From the NCBI GenBank assembly GCA_937919945.1, contig CALESY010000122.1, forward strand, positions 1 to 27,944: a stretch of 27,944 bases of DNA. Direction: 5' to 3'. Of the stretch, positions 22,646-27,944 are shown in pieces (the first letter of the stretch is position 1; every line of letters starts with the position of its first letter). The position numbers and the translations under genes are program-made. The notes beneath the pieces are model-generated. The model saw nothing but the letters and a program-made list of their open reading frames with translations. It was not told where the DNA came from and ran no database searches. The stretch is from an uncultured Chitinophagaceae bacterium. Lineage in GTDB: Bacteria > Bacteroidota > Bacteroidia > Chitinophagales > Chitinophagaceae.

Positions 22646-24505
22646 ATGGGCAAAGTAGCCATCAACATAGCCACAGGCAGCCTGCAGCAAAATGAAACCA
22701 TTGTAGGTATAGACCTGGGTACCACCAACAGCCTGATAGCCATTGTACGCGAAGATACTCGCCAGCCATTAGCTCTGCGCGAGATTGACGGGCTGACGCT
22801 TGTACCATCTATTATACACTTTGACGAATATGGTGGTGTAACTGTTGGCAATCCTGCAAGGGAAAAACTGATTGCAGAACCGCACCGTACCATATATAGC
22901 GCCAAACGCCTGATGGGAAAATCTTATAAAGACATCAGTAAACATGCCGGCTTTTTTGCCTACAAAGTGATAGATGATAATACAGACTCTCTTGTAAAAG
23001 TGCAGGTGGGCGATAAGTTTTATTCACCGATAGAATTATCGTCTTACATACTGAAAGAACTAAAGCAACGGGCAGAGCATATATTGAAAACACCAGTAAA
23101 CAAAGCGGTGATAACCGTGCCTGCCTACTTTAATGATGCGCAAAGGCAGGCAACACGCGATGCCGGCAGACTGGCAGGATTAGATGTATTGCGCATTGTA
23201 AATGAGCCTACAGCAGCCAGCCTTGCATACGGCATGGGTGTAAACCCTGATGAAGAAAAAACAATTGCAGTGTATGACTTGGGTGGAGGTACATTTGATA
23301 TATCCATACTAAAAATAACGAATGGTATTTTTGAAGTTTTATCTACCAATGGTGATACTTATTTAGGTGGAGATGACTTTGACCGTGCTTTAGGGATACA
23401 TTGGCAACAGGCATTGGGTATAACTGACGAAGCATTGCAACAAGATAAATCACTGGCACAGGAACTAAGACTTACTGCAGAAGAAGCTAAAAAACACATC
23501 AGCAATAATGACAGTTTTGAGGGCGCAGTTGGTGGTGAGAAAGTAAGTATTACCAAAGCAAGCTTCAACCAACTGATACAACCATTGATAGACCGCACTA
23601 TTGACTGCTGCAAAAATGCCATACGCGATGCTGGCTTGCAAACAAATGCAATAGATGCGGTGGTGATGGTAGGTGGCAGTACACGTGTGCCATTGGTAAA
23701 AGAAAGTGTGAGTCAATTCTTTGGAAGGGAAGTATATGACAACCTAAACCCGGACGAGGTAGTGGCATTGGGTGCGGCTGTGCAAGCAGATATATTAGCA
23801 GGTAACAATACCGATATGCTGCTGCTGGACATTACTCCCCTTAGCCTTGGCATAGAAACCATGGGCGGACTAATGGATGTATTGATACCCCGCAACGGCA
23901 AAATACCTGTACGTGCAGGCAGGCAATATACTACACACAAAGACGGTCAAAGCGGTATGCGCATAGCTGTATATCAAGGAGAGCGCGACTTAGTTAAAGA
24001 CAACCGCAAGCTGGCAGAGTTTAACCTTACTGGCATACCAGCTATGCCGGCGGGCCTACCGAAAGTAGAGGTGAGTTTTTTGATAGATGCGGATGGCATA
24101 CTGAAAGTAACTGCTAAAGAATTGCGTAGTGGTGTGGAAACCAGCGTAGAGGTAAAACCACAATACGGGCTGACAGATGAGGAAGTAGAAAAAATGCTGC
24201 TGGACTCATTGACACATGCTAAAGAAGATATTCAGACACGCGCACTGGTAGAAGCCAGCACCGAAGCCGAGCAGATGCTGGAAACCACAGAAAAGTTTAT
24301 ACAAAAACACCGTGCACTGCTGACAGAAGAAGAAATATCCCTGACTCAACAACACATGCAGCAACTGCGCAATGCCATAGCTGCCAAAGACAAAGACCTT
24401 GTGCAGAAAGAAACAGAACAGCTAAATGATGTAAGCCGCCCCTTTGCAGAGCGTGTAATGGATGCCGCACTGAAAGATGCAATGAAAGGGAAAAAGATAG
24501 TGTAG
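22646..24505 (+). CDS. hscA: Fe-S cluster assembly chaperone HscA (Hsp70 family)
   Basis: A 619-residue specialised Hsp70 that, with HscB, helps release Fe-S clusters from IscU. The ATPase domain has GIDLGTTNS (21-29), VNEPTAASLAYG, YDLGGGTFD and MVGGSTRVP. The linker LLLDITPLSLG is at 392-402, and the substrate-binding domain has GIPAMPAGLPKVEV and DADGILKVTAKE. The features that favour HscA over DnaK are the family-like length (about 616 residues in E. coli), the extended N-terminus before GIDLG, LKVTAKELRSGVETSVEVKPQYGLTDEEV, and the lack of the acidic DnaK tail. It stands alone here: no iscU, hscB or ferredoxin gene is beside it, and both flanking genes are on the other strand. Confidence 0.93.
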   Translation: MGKVAINIATGSLQQNETIVGIDLGTTNSLIAIVREDTRQPLALREIDGLTLVPSIIHFDEYGGVTVGNPAREKLIAEPHRTIYSAKRLMGKSYKDISKHAGFFAYKVIDDNTDSLVKVQVGDKFYSPIELSSYILKELKQRAEHILKTPVNKAVITVPAYFNDAQRQATRDAGRLAGLDVLRIVNEPTAASLAYGMGVNPDEEKTIAVYDLGGGTFDISILKITNGIFEVLSTNGDTYLGGDDFDRALGIHWQQALGITDEALQQDKSLAQELRLTAEEAKKHISNNDSFEGAVGGEKVSITKASFNQLIQPLIDRTIDCCKNAIRDAGLQTNAIDAVVMVGGSTRVPLVKESVSQFFGREVYDNLNPDEVVALGAAVQADILAGNNTDMLLLDITPLSLGIETMGGLMDVLIPRNGKIPVRAGRQYTTHKDGQSGMRIAVYQGERDLVKDNRKLAEFNLTGIPAMPAGLPKVEVSFLIDADGILKVTAKELRSGVETSVEVKPQYGLTDEEVEKMLLDSLTHAKEDIQTRALVEASTEAEQMLETTEKFIQKHRALLTEEEISLTQQHMQQLRNAIAAKDKDLVQKETEQLNDVSRPFAERVMDAALKDAMKGKKIV

Positions 24506-24544
24506 TTGATTGGGTTATTTGTAGATATCGAATAACCCAATCAA
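24506..24544. terminator. Bidirectional terminator between hscA and aspartokinase
   Basis: Perfect 14-base inverted repeat TTGATTGGGTTATT / AATAACCCAATCAA (24506-24519 and 24531-24544) with an 11-base loop, filling the gap between the two convergent stop codons. The T-runs are short, so efficiency is uncertain. Confidence 0.7.
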
Positions 24545-25810
24545 TTATTTCATAACCACTTGTACCGTATGCCTTGTTTTTTGTTCAAGTAATGTATAAC
24601 GCCCCTTGGTAAGCTCGAATAATATTTCAGGTGTGTAGTGGCGGATGGTGAGCAGGCTCACATCATCGTTGCGGAGTACTTTGTAGTTTTTGTTAAGCAC
24701 ATCTACCAGCCTTGTTACATTATCTTCCTTATTGTCTATACAAGCCACAAAGCTGATGGCGGCATTTTGTATCAGGTTTACTTTTATTTTTAAATCGTGC
24801 AATATGCTGTACAGTTCGCTCAAGTTATCTTCTGTTATGAACGAAAAATCTTTAGTCGTTACCTGCAACAATACCTGGTCTTTTTTCAATACAATCAACG
24901 GCGGGTAGAAAATACTGTTCACCTCGTTTTGTATCACTGTACCTTTCAGGTCTTTATCAAGGAAGCATTTTACATACAGCGGTATATTATTGTTCTGCAA
25001 CGGCTTGATGGTTTTAGGGTGGATAACTTGAGCACCGTAGTATGCCATCTCAATCACCTCGTGATATGTAATTGCCTCAATTTTTACCGTATTCGGAAAT
25101 AGTTTAGGGTCTGCATTCTGCAAGCCTTCCACATCCTTCCAGATAGTAACCCCGCTTGCGCCGAGCATGGCTGCCAGCATTGCAGCTGTATAATCAGAAC
25201 CCTCACGGCCAAGTGTTACGGATGCATTGTCTTGTGTAGCACCAATAAAACCTTGTGTTATGATGCTTCTACCTGAAGTAAGTACGGGGGAAAATAATTC
25301 TGCGGCTTTCGCCTTGGAGTAGTCCCAATCTACCCGCGCATCGCGATACGTATCATCAGTACGTATTACATCGCGTACATCTGCCCACTCGAAAGGCAAA
25401 CCACTTTGTTGCAAATAAAAACCGAATATGCGTGTAGAGAGTAACTCGCCCATACATACTATCTGGTCGTAAGAGTAATCGTACTTATCGGCTGTAGCAT
25501 CATCTACCGCCCATTGCAACTCCGTAAAAAAAACATTCAGGGCTTTTACAGCCTGTGAATAATAGTCGTCATTCAGCAAAGCTTTGGCATATTCAAGGTG
25601 AGCTTGCTCTAATGCTTTTACCAATTCTTGTGCATCCTGTTTCTTTCCCTTGCAGGCGTTATTGACGATAGCTTCCAACGCATTGGTTGTTTTACCATAG
25701 GCAGACACCACCATAATGATGGGGTGTTGTGCATCTTTAATAATCGGCAATAGTGCCGTCATACGCTCGGGGCTTGCTATTGAAGCTCCACCAAATTTGT
25801 AAACCTGCAT
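24545..25810 (-). CDS. lysC: Aspartate kinase
   Basis: A 421-residue monofunctional aspartokinase that phosphorylates aspartate, the first committed step to lysine, threonine, methionine and diaminopimelate. The kinase domain has KFGGAS (5-10), VVSAYGKTTNAL (34-45), CMGELLSTR (119-127, catalytic Glu122) and GREGSDYTAA (201-210). Residues from about 300 on form the regulatory ACT region that usually carries feedback by lysine or threonine. There is no homoserine dehydrogenase domain. It lies 44 bases downstream of an aminotransferase gene on the same strand with no terminator between, so the two should share a transcript and the attenuator-like leader in front of it. The symbol is given for function; which feedback amino acid applies cannot be read from the sequence. 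Confidence 0.93.
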   Translation of the reverse strand: MQVYKFGGASIASPERMTALLPIIKDAQHPIIMVVSAYGKTTNALEAIVNNACKGKKQDAQELVKALEQAHLEYAKALLNDDYYSQAVKALNVFFTELQWAVDDATADKYDYSYDQIVCMGELLSTRIFGFYLQQSGLPFEWADVRDVIRTDDTYRDARVDWDYSKAKAAELFSPVLTSGRSIITQGFIGATQDNASVTLGREGSDYTAAMLAAMLGASGVTIWKDVEGLQNADPKLFPNTVKIEAITYHEVIEMAYYGAQVIHPKTIKPLQNNNIPLYVKCFLDKDLKGTVIQNEVNSIFYPPLIVLKKDQVLLQVTTKDFSFITEDNLSELYSILHDLKIKVNLIQNAAISFVACIDNKEDNVTRLVDVLNKNYKVLRNDDVSLLTIRHYTPEILFELTKGRYTLLEQKTRHTVQVVMK

Positions 25811-25854
25811 TCTGTATAATTCAAAAATAAAAAGTCAAAAAATCAAAAAAAGTC

Positions 25855-27120
25855 TTAACTAAGTACCATAAGCTTTTGTAATGCTGCTTCGAGCGTGCCG
25901 AGCATTTCTGCTATTTCATCCTTCTTGCAAGTACCTATACTCAACCTGTACCAGGGCGATGTACGATCTGCACCGAATGCATAGAAGGGCACGATTGCCA
26001 GCTTTGCCTCGCTCAATAAATAGTCAGTAACATCCGCTTGTGTTTCCAGTTGCTTGTGATTTGCCTGCAACCCTTTCAGGTCTATCTTGATGGTGAGATA
26101 AATTGCTGCCTGCGGTGCAACAGCATCTACTGGGTAGCCTTTCCCCTTCAGTGCAATAATGCCATTATATATAGCCCAAAGCCTGTCATCCAGTTCTTGT
26201 TTAAAAGACGAAAGGTATGTTTCTACTACGTCTTTCTGCAACAGGAATTTTGCAGTAGCCTTTTGTTCTGCCATTGGGCTCCATGCTCCTATATGACTCA
26301 ACAAGGCTTTCATTTTACCAATAAGGTGTGCAGGCCCAAGCGACCACCCGACACGCACACCCGTTGCAGCAAATGCTTTTGATATACCATCTACAAAAAT
26401 GGTGTATTGTTTCATATCTGCACGCAACGATACCGGATTATAGTGCTTTGTGTCACCATAAGTAAGCGTGAAATACATCTGGTCAAACATTACATAAAGC
26501 TTCTTTTCGTCTGCAGCTCTGCAGGCATTTTCAGCCAATACCAGATCACATATTTTTTCAAGTTCTGCTTTTGCAAGTGTAGTACCCGTAGGGTTTTGCG
26601 GTGTACAGAGGCATAACAACGATGCACCTTTGATATGTGGAGCAATATCAGCAGCCGTGGGCATGAAGTCATTTTCTACCGTTGCCTCAATTACACAATG
26701 TTCGCCACCATTCATGTGTGTGTAGTGGTTATTGTTCCAAGATGGTACTGCATAAATTACTTTATCGCCCACATCTACTATGGCACGGAATATAGAGTAT
26801 ATCAACGGACGACCACCACCTGCAATCAAAACTTCGTTGGGCGCATATTCAATCCCCTCTCTGTCTTTAATAAACGATGCTACAGCCTGCCTTAACTCAA
26901 GAATACCATCGCCCGGGGGATAGTTTGTATGTTTATTACGATAGGCATCAACGATCGCATCTTCCAGTTCGTGTGGAATAGGGAATATTTGCGGATCGAA
27001 ATCGCCTATAGTATAGTTATATATTTTCTCACCGCGATTTATACGCACGGCTATTTCATTGCCCAAACGCACTATTTCAGAACCTATCAATGTTTCGGCC
27101 AGTTGACTCAGCTTACTCAT
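25855..27120 (-). CDS. Class I/II PLP-dependent aminotransferase, probably aspartate aminotransferase
   Basis: A 421-residue fold-type-I aminotransferase. Recognisable points are NYTIGDFDP near the N-terminus, HTNYPPGDGILELRQAVA, CTPQNPTG with Asn176, FDQMYF with Asp213 and Tyr216, the Schiff-base Lys248 in DGISKAFAATGVRVGW, and the carboxylate-binding Arg392 in WYRLSIG. Aspartate is the likely substrate because the next gene is aspartokinase, so the operon would run oxaloacetate to aspartate to aspartyl phosphate. Other dicarboxylic or LL-diaminopimelate-type aminotransferases are possible. The ATG at 27120 has AGGA 14 bases upstream and sits about 27 bases after an intrinsic terminator in the leader, which makes attenuation the likely control. 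Confidence 0.88.
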   Translation of the reverse strand: MSKLSQLAETLIGSEIVRLGNEIAVRINRGEKIYNYTIGDFDPQIFPIPHELEDAIVDAYRNKHTNYPPGDGILELRQAVASFIKDREGIEYAPNEVLIAGGGRPLIYSIFRAIVDVGDKVIYAVPSWNNNHYTHMNGGEHCVIEATVENDFMPTAADIAPHIKGASLLCLCTPQNPTGTTLAKAELEKICDLVLAENACRAADEKKLYVMFDQMYFTLTYGDTKHYNPVSLRADMKQYTIFVDGISKAFAATGVRVGWSLGPAHLIGKMKALLSHIGAWSPMAEQKATAKFLLQKDVVETYLSSFKQELDDRLWAIYNGIIALKGKGYPVDAVAPQAAIYLTIKIDLKGLQANHKQLETQADVTDYLLSEAKLAIVPFYAFGADRTSPWYRLSIGTCKKDEIAEMLGTLEAALQKLMVLS

Positions 27121-27146
27121 CTCATTTTAATTTTCCTAAAAGATAT

Positions 27147-27178
27147 AAAAAAGGGCTCACCTTTTGTGGTAAGCCCTT
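27147..27178 (-). terminator. Intrinsic terminator (attenuator hairpin) before the aminotransferase
   Basis: AAGGGCTTACC (27178-27168) pairs with GGTGAGCCCTT (27161-27151), 11 pairs with one U-G, around a 6-base ACAAAA loop. A run of six Ts in total follows (27152-27147). It lies upstream of the gene it would control, not after one. Confidence 0.88.
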
Positions 27179-27194
27179 GTAAACTATGTTGTAG

Positions 27195-27221
27195 CTACAT
27201 AAGAAGACGGCTTACCATCAT
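27195..27221 (-). CDS. Possible second leader micro-ORF (MMVSRLLM)
   Basis: An 8-codon ORF whose ATG overlaps the stop of the Lys-rich leader ORF in ATGA, the usual shape for reinitiation. It spans antiterminator segment 2, so its translation would keep that segment from pairing. Very short; may be chance. Confidence 0.25.
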   Translation of the reverse strand: MMVSRLLM

Positions 27222-27265
27222 GGTACGCGTTTTTTGTCCTTCTTATATGGCTTATTATTCATCAT
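27218..27265 (-). CDS. Lysine-rich leader peptide (MMNNKPYKKDKKRVP)
   Basis: A 15-codon ORF with five Lys codons (AAG, AAG, AAG, AAA, AAA), two Asn and one Asp; most residues after the two Met belong to the aspartate family. It begins about 8 bases after the -7 box, so its message is almost leaderless. It ends at TGA (27220-27218) inside ATGATG, just where the segment 1/2 hairpin forms. Promoter, ORF, alternative pairings, terminator and then an aspartate-pathway operon are the expected order for a leader-peptide attenuator. No longer homologue is expected for such peptides, so only conservation in related genomes could prove it. Confidence 0.6.
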   Translation of the reverse strand: MMNNKPYKKDKKRVP

Positions 27266-27273
27266 TGTGGTTG

Positions 27274-27303
27274 CAAAACTAAGGATATTTTCAACATTAC
27301 AAA
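27274..27303 (-). promoter_or_regulatory. Promoter of the leader and aminotransferase-aspartokinase operon
   Basis: TTTG (27303-27300), an 18-base spacer and TAGTTTTG (27281-27274): both boxes match the Bacteroidota consensus exactly. It begins just after the stop codon of the OstA-like gene, and transcription should begin near 27267. Confidence 0.75.
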
Positions 27304-27309
27304 ATGCGG

Positions 27310-27944
27310 CTACTCAAATAACTGCTCTTTAGATTTAGGGCGAACCTCATTCAACCAACGAAAGCGCAATAGTTTCATATTTGGCAAATCGGCCTTGTCT
27401 AGCGGTGTACTTTTTGTTTTTACATCTTGCTCATAGAGTATTTTATATAGTTCACCATCTTTAAAATGAACTTTCATTCTTGTAGCAGTTACTTCGTTCA
27501 CGCCCAAATAAGCACCATTGTCATCCTTGCCATAGTATATGGTTTGTGCATCAGGCTTTACAAGCATATAGTCCATCTGACCATCTTTAAAATAGCCTGT
27601 GATAGTTTTGCCCTGTACTTGATCATATAACTTGGCCTTATCTGGCCCAGACTGCGATACCATGAACCCATTATTAGGCACAAATATCTTCCGGATTTTG
27701 CTGCTATCCATATACAGTAGTATCGTATCACCTGTTATCTGGCTTTTCCGCGACCATACTATTGGGTCGTACATCAAACGCATAACAGAGTCTTGTTGTG
27801 AATAACTGATACTGTCACACTTACCCTGCATAGAGTCTGAAAATATCAGCACATGATGGTAGCCTATAAAACTACGTGGGGCTTTGCTATCTACCTCTGC
27901 AGTATCTGCTACTGGTACTTGCTTTGTCTTCTTTTTAGTTTTTA
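27310..27944 (-). CDS. OstA-like protein, C-terminal part, 5' end outside window
   Basis: The last 211 codons of a Bacteroidota OstA-like protein; the frame remains open to the window edge. After a Lys/Thr-rich linker (KTKKKTKQVPVADTAE) the typical OstA-like repeat appears: FIGYHHVLIFSDSMQGKCDS, then DSVMRLMYDPIVWS, QITGDTILLYMDSS, and later GKTITGYFKDGQMDYM and VHFKDGELYKILY. OstA/LptA-type domains are beta-jellyroll folds that carry lipopolysaccharide across the periplasm; that role for this longer family is inferred. The ORF reads through a GTG at 27852 with family-like sequence upstream of it, so that codon is not the start. No terminator follows it before the next operon's promoter, so read-through into the attenuator leader is possible. 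Confidence 0.85.
   Translation of the reverse strand, partial: KTKKKTKQVPVADTAEVDSKAPRSFIGYHHVLIFSDSMQGKCDSISYSQQDSVMRLMYDPIVWSRKSQITGDTILLYMDSSKIRKIFVPNNGFMVSQSGPDKAKLYDQVQGKTITGYFKDGQMDYMLVKPDAQTIYYGKDDNGAYLGVNEVTATRMKVHFKDGELYKILYEQDVKTKSTPLDKADLPNMKLLRFRWLNEVRPKSKEQLFE

Larger units (their letters stand above)
27121..27267 (-). promoter_or_regulatory. Candidate lysine-responsive transcription attenuator
   Basis: Transcribed leader of about 147 bases before the aminotransferase. Minus-strand segments in order: 1, TACCAT (27225-27220), at the end of a Lys-rich leader ORF; 2, TGGTAAGCC (27217-27209); 3, GGCTTACCA (27175-27167); 4, GGTGAGCCCTT (27161-27151). Segment 1 can pair with 2 (TACC/GGTA), 2 with 3 (nine perfect pairs), and 3 with 4 (terminator). 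Pairing 2:3 breaks the terminator. A ribosome held at the AAA-AAA pair (27235-27230) would cover segment 1 and free segment 2, allowing read-through. A ribosome at the stop codon would cover segment 2 and allow termination. The pairings are visible; the control mechanism is inference by analogy with trp. Confidence 0.65.

Noticed and set aside
201..24505. Two Hsp70 genes in one window as a possible duplication
   Set aside because: The first is DnaK (acidic tail) and the second HscA (family-specific N-terminus and length); they are ancient paralogues more than 20 kb apart.
25189..25218. GREGSD in place of GRGGSD in aspartokinase as a defect
   Set aside because: The rest of the active site is intact and, as far as I recall, this variant is common in Bacteroidota aspartokinases, so it is not evidence of lost activity.
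27121..27267. Lysine riboswitch (L-box) in the aminotransferase leader
   Set aside because: The leader is shorter than an L-box aptamer plus expression platform and its helices are explained by the leader-ORF attenuator.

Overview
The window is ordinary chromosome from a member of the Bacteroidota, most like the Chitinophagaceae/Sphingobacteriia. The evidence is two large CarboxypepD_reg/plug/barrel outer-membrane receptors, a beta-propeller/Y_Y_Y sensor kinase, an OstA-like protein, several secreted beta-barrel proteins, near absence of Shine-Dalgarno sites, and repeated matches to the Bacteroidota promoter pattern (TTTG or TTG at -33, TAnnTTTG at -7). I see no rRNA, tRNA, CRISPR array, insertion sequence or prophage, and no gene-free stretch longer than 300 bases.

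Layout. 1-780: 3' end of dnaK and its terminator. 825-2005: a beta-barrel protein converging on a DinB-family gene. 2050-5144: a plus-strand run of a Cys/Met-metabolism PLP lyase, a 3-oxoadipyl-CoA-type thiolase and a secreted protein. 5159-7071: a minus-strand beta-barrel protein and, divergently, an ACMSD-type decarboxylase of the kynurenine pathway. 7174-13449: an outer-membrane receptor, divergent from a sensor kinase and NarL-type response regulator, with a repeated GC-rich operator-like element between them. 13450-14643: a small membrane-anchored protein with a long leader, then a YkgJ-type Cys-cluster protein. 14644-20712: a second receptor and the chromosome-segregation ATPase Smc. 20931-24505: a membrane acyltransferase, a lipoprotein and the Fe-S chaperone HscA. 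24545-27309: an aspartate-aminotransferase-like gene followed by aspartokinase, with an attenuator-like leader. 27310-27944: 3' part of an OstA-like gene.

The most notable element is the leader at 27121-27309. A near-consensus promoter drives an almost leaderless 15-codon ORF with five lysine codons (MMNNKPYKKDKKRVP). After it come three complementary segments and an intrinsic terminator just before the aminotransferase-aspartokinase operon. Segment 2 (TGGTAAGCC) can pair perfectly with the left arm of the terminator, and segment 1 (TACC) can pair with segment 2. This is the logic of the trp attenuator, here with lysine codons ahead of the first steps of the aspartate (lysine/threonine/methionine) pathway. 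I know of no lysine leader-peptide attenuator described in this phylum, but could not search.

A second regulatory point is the pair of 19-bp direct repeats (CACCC-N4-CGGGGGATTT, 33 bp apart) upstream of the receptor at 7174-9618. They sit where an activator would bind a promoter that lacks a -33 box, and the adjacent two-component system is the obvious candidate regulator.
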